A stretch of 64,000 bases of DNA, taken from contig NZ_BCQP01000025.1 of assembly GCF_001552135.1 (NCBI RefSeq), forward strand, positions 1 through 64,000, written 5' to 3'. The notes beneath the pieces are model-generated. The model was not told the DNA's origin, made no database searches, and saw only the letters and a program-made list of their open reading frames with translations. The DNA comes from Actinomadura chibensis NBRC 106107 (GTDB lineage Bacteria; Actinomycetota; Actinomycetes; Streptosporangiales; Streptosporangiaceae). Of the stretch, positions 34,289 through 42,248 are shown in pieces (positions within the stretch are counted from its first letter, which is position 1; each line of letters begins with the position of its first letter). Both the position numbers and the translations under genes were made by a program.

Positions 34289-34938
34289 AGCCGGTACCCG
34301 TGCCCCGGGACGGTCACGATCACGGCCGGTTCGCCGAGCTTCGACCGGAGCTTGCTCATGGTCACCTTCACGACGGTGGTGAACGGGTCGGTGTGCTCGT
34401 CCCAGGCCCGCTCCAGCAGCGTCTCCGCGCTGACGACCGTGCCGCGCGCCTGCATGAGCACCTCCAGCACGGCGTACTCCTTGCGGGACAGCCGCAGGTC
34501 GTGCCCGTCCCGCCGGGCCTGCCGCCGCGCCGTGTCGAGCGTGATCCCGCCGTGCTCCAGCACCGGCGGCAGCGGCGGGACGTTCCGCCGCGCCAGCGCC
34601 CCGATCCGCGCGACCAGCTCGTCGAACGCGAACGGCTTGGCCAGGTAGTCGTCCGCGCCGAGGTTCAGCCCCGAGACCCGGTCGTGCACCGCGCCCGACG
34701 CGGTCAGCATCAGGATGCGCACGTTCTCCCCGCGCTGCGCCAGCTCCCGGCAGATCTCGTCGCCGTGCACCCGCGGCAGGTCGCGGTCGAGCACGAGCAC
34801 GTCGTACTCGTTGACGGCGAGCCGCTCCAGCGCCCCCGCCCCGTCGTAGGCGACGTCCACGGCCATCGCCCGCTTGCGCAGCCCCTCGGCCACCAGGTCG
34901 GCGAGGAACCGCTCGTCCTCGGCCACGAGTATCCGCAT
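34285..34938 (-). CDS. OmpR-family response regulator
   Basis: A 217-residue regulator with a receiver domain (acidic pocket AEDE, phospho-acceptor Asp51 in VLVLDRDLPR, Lys in YLAKPF) and a winged-helix Trans_reg_C domain (LSRKEYAVLEVLM, VTMSKLRSKLG, TVPGHGYRL). ATG 34938 is the natural start: receiver domains begin RILVAEDE, and GGGA precedes it. It is the first gene of the TCS operon and may regulate the convergent ABC exporter. Confidence 0.95.
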   Translation of the reverse strand: MRILVAEDERFLADLVAEGLRKRAMAVDVAYDGAGALERLAVNEYDVLVLDRDLPRVHGDEICRELAQRGENVRILMLTASGAVHDRVSGLNLGADDYLAKPFAFDELVARIGALARRNVPPLPPVLEHGGITLDTARRQARRDGHDLRLSRKEYAVLEVLMQARGTVVSAETLLERAWDEHTDPFTTVVKVTMSKLRSKLGEPAVIVTVPGHGYRL

Positions 34939-34985
34939 CGTCCCATTGCCGCAGACCCGGGATAAGGCGGCGGTTAACGCCGGAG

Positions 34986-35351
34986 CTACACGATCTGCTG
35001 GACGTTCCACTTGTTGCCGTCCGGGTCCGTGAAGTACACGAACCGCCCCCACGGATACTCGTGGACGTCGCTCACCTCGACCCCGCGCCCGGCCAGCTCC
35101 GCCCGCGCCGCGTCCGCGTCCGCGACGACGAGCTGCAGCCCCTTCAGGGAACCCGGCGCCATGTCGGGCTCGATCCCCGTCCCGATGGCGATCGAGCACG
35201 CCGACCCGGGCGGCGTCAACTGCACGAACCGGATCTCCTCGTTCACCTGATGGTCGTGATCCGCGTTGAACCCGGCCTTGTCGACATAGAACGCCTTGGC
35301 CCGATCCACATCCGAGACCGGCACCGCCACAAGCTCCAACCTGAAATCCAT
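34986..35351 (-). CDS. VOC family protein (glyoxalase-like)
   Basis: A 121-residue vicinal-oxygen-chelate protein with paired beta-alpha-beta-beta-beta modules: LELVAVPVSDVDRAKAFYVD at the start and VHEYPWGRFVYFTDPDGNKW at the end, giving a metal-site Glu/His set of the usual kind. Exact reaction unknown (glyoxalase, dioxygenase or antibiotic resistance are all found in the family). ATG 35351 with GGGAGG seven bases upstream. Confidence 0.92.
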   Translation of the reverse strand: MDFRLELVAVPVSDVDRAKAFYVDKAGFNADHDHQVNEEIRFVQLTPPGSACSIAIGTGIEPDMAPGSLKGLQLVVADADAARAELAGRGVEVSDVHEYPWGRFVYFTDPDGNKWNVQQIV

Positions 35352-35726
35352 ACCGCATCCTCCCAGTCCGCTCCGCGAGGCGGTCGAGCCGGGATCATGC
35401 CCGGCGTTCCGCGGGCCACTCCTCCCGCACACCCCTCCCGCACCCCCCGGACGCGCGCCTCGGCGGCCGCCGCATTTCGATGGGTCTCGTGACGCTGATC
35501 CTTTTCCTGAGTAGAGATTGTCGAGCGCAGATATCAAGTATGGTGATTATTGACCACTGTGCCAGCTGAGATTGGACATGGCGGGTTATGGCCGCATGAA
35601 ATCCGAGATCAGGTCAGTGGCCGCTGAGAATCTCCGATACTTCAATTCCGCTATCGCTTGACTCGTTCCTGGAATCCGTTATATAACTGCGAACAAACAA
35701 AAAACGGCAAGGTGAAGGTCCACGTC
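35352..35726. other. 375-base AT-richer intergenic region
   Basis: No gene is visible. From 35500 on, the DNA is clearly less GC-rich than the genome around it. Its right end carries a clear promoter (35658-35687) for the rightward small-protein/DUF6879 genes. The drop in GC marks the left edge of an accessory block reaching to about 40092. Confidence 0.6.
35658..35687 (+). promoter_or_regulatory. Housekeeping-type promoter before the DUF6879 block
   Basis: A -35 box TTGACT (35658-35663) and a -10 box TATAAC (35682-35687) are separated by 18 bases in an AT-rich setting. The expected start of transcription near 35694 gives a short leader to the ATG at 35727. This is the best sigma-A-type promoter visible in the window. 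Confidence 0.65.
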
Positions 35727-35921
35727 ATGGCGCTCAGGCTGATCGGGGGATCCGGCTGCGGTAACGGGCCGTGCCCCGCGGTGTACGAGACGGACAACGG
35801 CACGATCGTGGTGCAGGGGTTCGTCGTCGACCCGGAGAGGGCGGAGCTCGCGCTTCCGCCCGGAGAGGGGGCGGTGGAGATCCCGCGCTACATCCTGGAG
35901 CGCGCGCTCGCCGCCGAATGA
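35727..35921 (+). CDS. Small conserved protein preceding DUF6879
   Basis: A 64-residue protein (LRLIGGSGCGNGPCPAVYET, then VVQGFVVDPERAEL, ending VEIPRYILERAL). It matches the small partner that usually sits in front of DUF6879 genes in actinomycetes. The CGNGPC segment could hold a metal or disulfide. ATG 35727 with AAGGTGAAGG upstream; a longer version from 35658 would start inside the promoter. Function unknown. Confidence 0.75.
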   Translation: MALRLIGGSGCGNGPCPAVYETDNGTIVVQGFVVDPERAELALPPGEGAVEIPRYILERALAAE

Positions 35922-35975
35922 CGGTGCCCGACGGCGGATCCGCCCTAGTTCGGGAGATCTATCATCATTCTCAAC

Positions 35976-36575
35976 ATGGATCAGTTCGGCCGTTTATTCA
36001 CCGAATTCCGGGAGTCCGCGAGCCGTATCGAGACACTCCCCGTCTACCAGGTGGACGACGAGCGCGAGAACTTCGAACGCTACCTGGCCGGGGAGCCGCT
36101 CCCGCAGGGGCGGAACGAGGAATGGGCGCGGAACATCCGTGAATGCGTCGCCGCCGGGAAATACATGGGCCGGGTCCACATCATCGACCGCGTCCTCACG
36201 CCGTACCTCCAGTTCGAGATCGACTGGTACTACGCGGTCAACGGCGCCGCCGGCGAGGACATCCGGTTCATACTCCGCGACGACGTCCCCGACGTCCCGT
36301 TCACCGACACCTGGGTCTTCGACGACGAGATCGTCGTCGATCTGAGCTACGACGACGACGGCCGCCTGCTGTACGTCAACCGGAACGACGACCCGGCGCG
36401 GCTGGAGCAGGCACGGACCGCCTGGCGGGAGTTCCACCGCCGGTCCTTCCCGCTCGCCGAGCTCCTCGCGGCGATCCGCGGCGCCGACCTGCCGCTGCCG
36501 CGCCGGACGTCCCGCCACGGCCCCGTCCCCGCGGAGGTGGACGCATGCGCCGGTCCGGCGCCGCGCGGCACCTGA
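35976..36575 (+). CDS. DUF6879 family protein
   Basis: A 199-residue protein with the DUF6879 pattern: LFTEFRESASRIETLPVYQV, FERYLAGEPLP, a WARNIRE and GRVHIIDRVLTPYLQFEIDWY core, and VFDDEIVVDLSYDDDGRLL. It is soluble and acidic. The family is widespread in actinomycetes next to XRE/DUF397 genes and small partners; function unknown. Its end overlaps the PhyH gene by 31 bases, so they are co-translated. Confidence 0.88.
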   Translation: MDQFGRLFTEFRESASRIETLPVYQVDDERENFERYLAGEPLPQGRNEEWARNIRECVAAGKYMGRVHIIDRVLTPYLQFEIDWYYAVNGAAGEDIRFILRDDVPDVPFTDTWVFDDEIVVDLSYDDDGRLLYVNRNDDPARLEQARTAWREFHRRSFPLAELLAAIRGADLPLPRRTSRHGPVPAEVDACAGPAPRGT

Positions 36576-37381
36576 ACACCGAGTTCGTGATCAACGACCA
36601 GGCGGCCGGGTATCCCCGCCGGACGGTCGAGACCACCGCGACCCCGGAGGAACTGGACGAGCTCGTCGGCTCCGGCTACCTGCTCCTCCGGGGCGTGCTC
36701 GACCGCGAGACCGCCGGTGTCCTCGCGGAGGCCGTGCTGCGGCTCGCCGAGGCCGAGGCCGACCGGCCCGAGGCCGAGAGCCTGCCGGGCGACAGCATCT
36801 ACATCCGGTCGCTGCTCGACAAGGACCCGGTGTTCCACCCGCTGCTCCGCTTCGAGCCCCCGCTCTCCATCGCGCGGACCCTGCTCGGCCCGCAGGTCTG
36901 GATCGACCTGGAGGCCCGGCTGAACCACGCGGGCCGTCCGGGCGTCTCGGTGCCCTGGCACGCGCACCTGCCGGTGATCCCCGATCCCGTGCCCGCCCTC
37001 TTCAGCTACCCGCACCAGATCCACTGCCTCCTCTACCTGGACCGCATCACCGAGCGGGAAGGGGCGCTCTGCCTCATCCCCGGGTCGCACAGCAGGGGCG
37101 ACCTGCGAATACCCCTCGGTGACCAGAGCGACCGGCCCGGACAGGTCGAGATCTACTTCGAGCCGGGGGACGCGGTGCTCATCCACGCCAACCTGTGGCA
37201 CCGGACCGTCCCGTCCAGGGCGGACGCCGGATATCGGCGGCTGCTGCTGCTCGGGTTCGTCCCGTCGTGGGTGAGGTCGGACGTCGGGCGCGGGGTGGCG
37301 GCCGAGCGCCCGCTGACGGCGGAGCTGGCGCGCGGCGGGGACGCCGAGACCCGCGAGCTCCTCGGCGAGTTCCAGTGGTGA
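36545..37381 (+). CDS. Phytanoyl-CoA dioxygenase (PhyH)-like protein with altered metal triad
   Basis: A 278-residue double-stranded beta-helix protein of the PhyH class: SGYLLLRGVLDRETAGVLAEA at the start, CLLYLDRITEREGALCLIPGSH, and IHANLWHRTVP with the distal His219 and Arg231. The usual facial-triad motif HxD is replaced by WHAH (His139, His141), so the Asp ligand is absent; it may be a hydroxylase with a His in place of Asp, a halogenase-like variant or an inactive form. ATG 36545 follows GGAGGTGG. Third gene of the block with DUF6879. Confidence 0.85.
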   Translation: MRRSGAARHLNTEFVINDQAAGYPRRTVETTATPEELDELVGSGYLLLRGVLDRETAGVLAEAVLRLAEAEADRPEAESLPGDSIYIRSLLDKDPVFHPLLRFEPPLSIARTLLGPQVWIDLEARLNHAGRPGVSVPWHAHLPVIPDPVPALFSYPHQIHCLLYLDRITEREGALCLIPGSHSRGDLRIPLGDQSDRPGQVEIYFEPGDAVLIHANLWHRTVPSRADAGYRRLLLLGFVPSWVRSDVGRGVAAERPLTAELARGGDAETRELLGEFQW

Positions 37382-37397
37382 CGGCCGACACGGCCCG

Positions 37398-37423
37398 CTG
37401 ATCTACTCGCCTGATCTACTCGC
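37398..37423. repeat. Tandem duplication of 13 bases across a stop codon
   Basis: The unit CTGATCTACTCGC occurs twice in a row (37398-37410, 37411-37423). The minus-strand stop TAG of the NB-ARC gene (37416-37418) lies in the second copy and is repeated in the first, so the duplication adds a backup stop in another frame. Confidence 0.8.
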
Positions 37424-39839
37424 CGTCCGTCGGCTGCCCCAGCGCCGTGCGGAGGGCGTGCCGGAGCGCCGCCGACCTCGCGTCGTCGTAGTCGGCCAGG
37501 ATCGTCAGGGCATCCCGCCGGTACCGCGTCGGCTCCTCCGCATCGGCGCCGTCGTCGGACGCCGCCAGGGCGTCCGCGAGGTGGGCGAGGCTCTTCGCGC
37601 GCTTCCACCGGTCCCCGACCTGCTGGTGGACGGCGGCCGCCCGCCGGTGGAAGTCGACCGCGTCGGACGGCCTGCCCAGCGCGAGGTAGGCGCGGCCCGT
37701 GCCGTCCAGCGCCATCGCCTCGCGGCTCGGATCGCCCTCCCCGCGGAAGATCACGGCGGCGCGCTGGGTGGAGCCGAGCGCGTCCTCGGGCCGTCCGGCG
37801 GCGAGCTGCGCCTTGCCCAGGTAGAGCAGGGCCGTGCCTTCCCACAGCGGGTTGCCCATCTCCCGGGCGATCGCCACCGCGTCGGCCGCCGTGGACAGGG
37901 CCTCGTCGGGCTCGTTCCGTCTCCGTCGCAGCAGGCTGAACCCGGTGAGGACCATCGACTCGTACAGGCGGTCGTCCAGCGCGCGGAAGGAGTCCAGCGC
38001 CGCGGCGAGGAGGTCCCGCGCCTCGCCGGGCCGGTCCAGTTGGAGGAGGGCGTAGCCCAGGCTGTAGCGGACGGTCGCGGACCATCTCGGATCGTCCAGG
38101 TCCCGGACGATCGACAGCGCCTCCTCCAGCTCCGCGCGGGCCCGCTCCGGACGGTGCGCGAACAGCTCCACCCACCCGAGCCCGTTGAGCGCCTTCACCG
38201 TGCTGAGCCGGTCGCCCAGCTCGCGGTGGATCGCGATCGCCGCCCGGTGGTGGCGGGCGGCCTCGTCCAGCCGCAGCGTCATCCGGCAGAGGCGGCCGAG
38301 GCTGTCGCGCAGGACCGCCTCGCCCTCCCGGTCGCCGAGCCGCTGCACCGCGTCCAGCCCCGCCAGGGAGGTGACCTGCCAGTCCTGGAAATGGTTGTAG
38401 GTCGCGTAGACGCGCTCCAGTACCGCCGTCAGCTTCCAGGCGAGTTCCAGCCGCTCGGTCTCGGACGCGGCCCGCACCGCGCCCACCAGGTTCAGCTTCT
38501 CCTCGGCATACCACCGGGCGGCCTGTTCCCGGTCGGTGAAGGGGAGCGGCGGGAAGTCCGGCGACGGCTCGACCGCGAACAGCAGCGTCGTGTCATGGGC
38601 GATCAAGAGGACGCACTGGTACGCGCAGTGCAGGTACCAGGCGCACACCCGCTCGACCGCCTCCAGTTGCTCCGGCTGCGGGATCTCGGCTCCGGCCCGG
38701 TCCACCGCGTAGGCGCGCAGCAGGTCGTGGAACTGGTAGCGGCCCGTCCCCCGGCTCTCCAGCAGGTAGGCCCCGGTGAGGACGTCGAGGGACGCGCGTA
38801 CCCGGTCGTCCCCCGGGCCCGCCAGCACCATCGCCGCCGTCACGCCGAAGTCGCCGCCGGGGTGCAGGCCGAGGAGGCAGAACAGCCGGGCCGCGTCCGC
38901 CGGGAGCGCGCGGTAGGACCAGGCGAAGACGGTCCGGACCGCGTCGGCCTCGCCCTCGTCGCCCGTGGACAGCGCGTCCCAGAGCGACGACTCGTCCCGC
39001 AGGTCCGCGATGAGCTCGCCGAGCGGCATGCCGGGACGGCTCGCCGCGCGTTCCGCCGCGATGCGCAGCGCCAGGGGGAGGTGGGCGCAGAGCCGGGCCA
39101 GCTCGGCGATGTCCGCCGGATCGTCGCCGGTCCGGTAGCCCGCCGTGGTCTCGGTGAGCAGGGCGACCGACTCCCGCTCGGTGAGGGTGCCGAGGATCGT
39201 GCGCTGCGCGCCGTCCCGGATGAGGAGCCCCGACAGCCTGCTGCGGCTCGTCACGATCGCCAGGCTGGGCCCGGCGCCCGGGATCAGCGGCCTGACCTGC
39301 GCGGTCGTTCCGGCATTGTCGAGAATGACGAGCATTCGCCGGTCGGCGAGGATCGACCGGTACAGGCTGGACTTGGCCTCCACGTCGTTCGGGACGGCCG
39401 ACGCGGGAACGCCGAGCGCGATCAGAAAGCGCTCCAGCGCCTGGCCGGGCATTACAGGAAGGCCCGGATCATATCCGCGGAGATCGATATAAAGTTGCCC
39501 GTCCGGGAATTCTTCGCGGACGCCGTGCGCCCAATGCAGGGCCAACGAGGTCTTGCCCACTCCCGCCGTTCCGGCGATCACGTAGACGACCGTTCCGGTG
39601 CCGGTCTTCAGCCCGGTCCGCCGCGCGGCGACCAGTTCGTCGAGCCGTTCCATGTCGTCGACGCGGTTGACGAAGACCCTGACGCCGCGGGGGAGCTGCC
39701 ACGGCGCGGAATGCGTTCCCCGGCCATAGTGGAAATGTATGTCGCCACGGATATCTCGGGCTTGTACGACGTCACCGGCGCGTCCCGACATGGTGGAGCG
39801 GTGGCCTTGGGCGGCGTCATCACGCTGGTTCTCCGACAT
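37416..39839 (-). CDS. STAND/NB-ARC ATPase with TPR repeats
   Basis: An 807-residue signal-transduction ATPase. A short N-terminal tag (GDVVQARDIRGDIHFHYG) typical of actinobacterial NB-ARC proteins is followed by the NB-ARC domain: Walker A AGTAGVGKT, Walker B MLVILDNA, the sensor IVTSRSRL, the GLPLALR-like HLPLALRIAAE and the winged-helix MHD-like FHDLLRAYA. The second half (about 450-780) is TPR repeats (DEAARHHRAAIAIHRELGD and similar). It has no fused effector. STAND proteins oligomerise on sensing a ligand. I chose ATG 39839 with GGGTGA upstream; longer in-frame codons exist. Confidence 0.9.
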   Translation of the reverse strand: MSENQRDDAAQGHRSTMSGRAGDVVQARDIRGDIHFHYGRGTHSAPWQLPRGVRVFVNRVDDMERLDELVAARRTGLKTGTGTVVYVIAGTAGVGKTSLALHWAHGVREEFPDGQLYIDLRGYDPGLPVMPGQALERFLIALGVPASAVPNDVEAKSSLYRSILADRRMLVILDNAGTTAQVRPLIPGAGPSLAIVTSRSRLSGLLIRDGAQRTILGTLTERESVALLTETTAGYRTGDDPADIAELARLCAHLPLALRIAAERAASRPGMPLGELIADLRDESSLWDALSTGDEGEADAVRTVFAWSYRALPADAARLFCLLGLHPGGDFGVTAAMVLAGPGDDRVRASLDVLTGAYLLESRGTGRYQFHDLLRAYAVDRAGAEIPQPEQLEAVERVCAWYLHCAYQCVLLIAHDTTLLFAVEPSPDFPPLPFTDREQAARWYAEEKLNLVGAVRAASETERLELAWKLTAVLERVYATYNHFQDWQVTSLAGLDAVQRLGDREGEAVLRDSLGRLCRMTLRLDEAARHHRAAIAIHRELGDRLSTVKALNGLGWVELFAHRPERARAELEEALSIVRDLDDPRWSATVRYSLGYALLQLDRPGEARDLLAAALDSFRALDDRLYESMVLTGFSLLRRRRNEPDEALSTAADAVAIAREMGNPLWEGTALLYLGKAQLAAGRPEDALGSTQRAAVIFRGEGDPSREAMALDGTGRAYLALGRPSDAVDFHRRAAAVHQQVGDRWKRAKSLAHLADALAASDDGADAEEPTRYRRDALTILADYDDARSAALRHALRTALGQPTDGE

Positions 39840-40092
39840 GCGATCACCCGTCGTCAACGACGACTCCACCCTACGCTTTCCGCCCACCCCGCAAAACGCG
39901 TCCCCAGGGCCAGGTAGGGCCAGCTCAGAAGGCCAAAGACCCAGGCTCCGCCGCTACGTCGGACCATCGGACCGGACGGTACGACCTCGCGTGCGGCGAC
40001 CCTCACCGCGATCGCCGCCGACGGCTCGCGAGATATCCGTATGGTGGGAGAACTCGTTCAACGACTCCTTCACATGGGCTGGCGCCGACGTT

Positions 40093-40656
40093 GTGGAAAA
40101 TTTGCTGGGACTTCTTCGGCGGGCCGGGAAACGGCGGTACCGTCTGACGGCCTCGGCCGCCATGGTCGGGACGTTGGCCCTGGCGGCGTGCTCCCAGCAC
40201 GAGAGCGCGCCCGCGCCGCCGAAGGACGTCACCTTCACCGGCATGGACGACGCCGCTCTCCGTGCCCGTGTCGGCGAGGTCATCGCCGAGATCCGGAAGC
40301 GGGACGCCGCCGGTCTGGCCCACCTCGACATCGACGACACGGGGCGGCGCGGCGGCCCGGACGCCGACAAGGGCGCGGCATGGCTGGTCCGGTACTTCGC
40401 CGAGCCGCTCAAGGGAGTCGTCCAAGCGGAGATCGACAGGGAGCAGAACGGCCCGCTGGTGCAGGTCTGCCTCAACTACGGCAAGCCGCGGCATCAGTTG
40501 ATGCTCGACTTCAACGACTATGGGAAGAAGGGAGAGTCCGTCGACGGTGGTAACGGTTTGTGGCCGTTCTCCGCGCGGAGATTCGCGGAAGTCGCCGACC
40601 AGCCGCCCAAGACGAAGACGATCCCCGGTACGTTCTGCGAATCCGGCCACATCTGA
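40093..40656 (+). CDS. Putative lipoprotein, function unknown
   Basis: A 187-residue protein with an Arg-rich N-terminus, hydrophobic core and lipobox LALAACSQ. The mature domain (DDAALRARVGEVIAEIRKRD, AWLVRYFAEPLKGVVQAEID, GPLVQVCLNYGKP) resembles uncharacterised actinobacterial lipoproteins with one Cys in the middle and one at the end. GTG 40093 gives a standard signal; upstream in-frame codons only add low-complexity sequence. It is divergent from the NB-ARC gene. Confidence 0.75.
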   Translation: MENLLGLLRRAGKRRYRLTASAAMVGTLALAACSQHESAPAPPKDVTFTGMDDAALRARVGEVIAEIRKRDAAGLAHLDIDDTGRRGGPDADKGAAWLVRYFAEPLKGVVQAEIDREQNGPLVQVCLNYGKPRHQLMLDFNDYGKKGESVDGGNGLWPFSARRFAEVADQPPKTKTIPGTFCESGHI

Positions 40657-40958
40657 GTGAAGCCGCTCTCAACGAGCCACCGACATCGAGTTCGGAGCCG
40701 TATGCCGCCGGAAGCGGTGCGCGGCCGGACGTCCCGCAGAGCGTTGAGGCCCTGCCGCGGACGATGCTCGCGTAACCGCTGCTCAGGTTGATGTTCGTGT
40801 AGTGGCCGAGTCGGCTGCCTAAGCCCTTGCCGTCGGAGGCGGGCGGGGAACACGCGGCCGGGGCGGGGGAGGAGCGGCGGCGTAGGCGGGGAAACGGCGG
40901 GTGAGGTAGACGCGGCGACCGTTATGGGCAATTTTCGCAAGTGGCCTGAAGGGGGTGG
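40657..40958. other. 302-base stretch with no intact gene
   Basis: No complete gene. On the minus strand a short segment around 40680-40830 reads protein-like (DGKGLGSRLGHYTNINLSSG and onward), ended by shifts and without a start or ribosome site. It may be a gene remnant; I cannot name it. Confidence 0.35.
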
Positions 40959-42248
40959 TCAGGCGTTTGGGGGGGTGGTGTCGCGGGGCGGTCCGGGGGT
41001 GTTCTCGGCGCGGATCAGGAACGTTCCGGCTATGACCACCAGGCCGGACAGGGCCAGGACCAGGCGGGGCGGGGCCACGCCCAAAGGGCTCACGTTCCAC
41101 TCTTCGAGGGCGTCGGACGCGGCGCCCGACACGAGGGCGGCGAGGGCCAGGCCGAAGCGGAGGGTGGCGTGGAAGGCCGTCAGAGCCAGGTTGCGGCGGT
41201 AGCCGTCCAGGCTCTCCTGCATGTAGGTGATGCCGCCGACGAGGGCGGCGGTGGCGGCGCCGCCGAACAGGACGGCGCCGACGAACGACCAGGTCAGCGA
41301 TGCGATCGCGCCCATCATGGCGATCGTCGCGCCCTGCAGCGCGGTGGCCGTGCGGATCTGCGTCATCAGGTGCCAGCCGCCCTTGCGGACGATCACCAGC
41401 CCGCTCACCGCCCCGACCCCGAACAGGGCGACGAGGACGCCGAAGCCGATCGGGCCCGCGTGCACGACGTTCCGCACGAACACCACGCCGAGCGAGAACA
41501 GCGCGCCCAGCCCGAGCGCGACGACCGCGACGCCGGGGAGGACGCCGCGCACCACGGGCAGGCGGAGCGCGTCCAGGAACCCGCCCTGTCTCGGCTCGTC
41601 CTGCCCGGTCGACCAGCGTTCGCCGCGCCGCGGGCCGAGGTCGGGAATGGAGCGGATCGCGAAATAGGAGACGAGGTAGGTCAGCGCGTCCAGCCAGAAC
41701 ACGACGACGTAGCGCCAGTGGCCCTCCCAACCGGCGTGGTTGGAGACCCAGAGCATGAGGCCGAACGCGCCCGCGCCGACCGGGATCATGCCGTAGGACG
41801 TGGCCATCGTGATGCCGTTGGCGACCTCCAGCGTGCCGGTGTCGTGCTCGTCCTGGTCGGGGCCCTCGATGAGCCAGGGGATCGCGGCGTCGCGGGCGGG
41901 CAGGAAGCACAGGCCGACGACCTCGATCGCGAACGCCCAGAAGTAGACCCACCAGAGGTGGGGCAGGACGGGCAGCGCCACCGCCATCCCGACGCGGATC
42001 AGGTCGGACGTCATCATCACGCTGCGCCGCCGCCACCGCGTGACGACCCGCGCGGCGAGCGGCGCGCCGAGCGCGGACGGCAGCAGCCGCAGCACGAGGA
42101 CGCCGCCGACCGCCGTGGTGGAGCCGCTCAGCTCCAGCACGAAGTACATGAGGGCGAGCGTCCCCATCCAGTCGCCGAGGGAGGAGACGGTCTGGCCCAC
42201 CATGAGCCGCCGGAAGTCGCGGCGGTTCAGCCGGTCCTTGAGTCCCAT
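40959..42248 (-). CDS. MFS transporter
   Basis: A 429-residue, ~12-helix protein beginning RLNRRDFRRLMVGQTVSSLGDWMG, with the MFS motif-A-like loop ARVVTRWRRRSVMM and internal duplications typical of the MFS_3/enterobactin-exporter-like group. The substrate is unknown. ATG 42248 lies inside the 3' end of the upstream glycosyltransferase gene, giving a 22-base overlap and coupled translation; that suggests export of a glycosylated compound or simple operon packing. Confidence 0.92.
   Translation of the reverse strand: MGLKDRLNRRDFRRLMVGQTVSSLGDWMGTLALMYFVLELSGSTTAVGGVLVLRLLPSALGAPLAARVVTRWRRRSVMMTSDLIRVGMAVALPVLPHLWWVYFWAFAIEVVGLCFLPARDAAIPWLIEGPDQDEHDTGTLEVANGITMATSYGMIPVGAGAFGLMLWVSNHAGWEGHWRYVVVFWLDALTYLVSYFAIRSIPDLGPRRGERWSTGQDEPRQGGFLDALRLPVVRGVLPGVAVVALGLGALFSLGVVFVRNVVHAGPIGFGVLVALFGVGAVSGLVIVRKGGWHLMTQIRTATALQGATIAMMGAIASLTWSFVGAVLFGGAATAALVGGITYMQESLDGYRRNLALTAFHATLRFGLALAALVSGAASDALEEWNVSPLGVAPPRLVLALSGLVVIAGTFLIRAENTPGPPRDTTPPNA

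Noticed and set aside
36143..36544. Longer version of the PhyH-like protein starting within DUF6879
   Set aside because: The added sequence is the shifted frame of DUF6879; the ATG 36545 has a strong ribosome site and the domain starts there.
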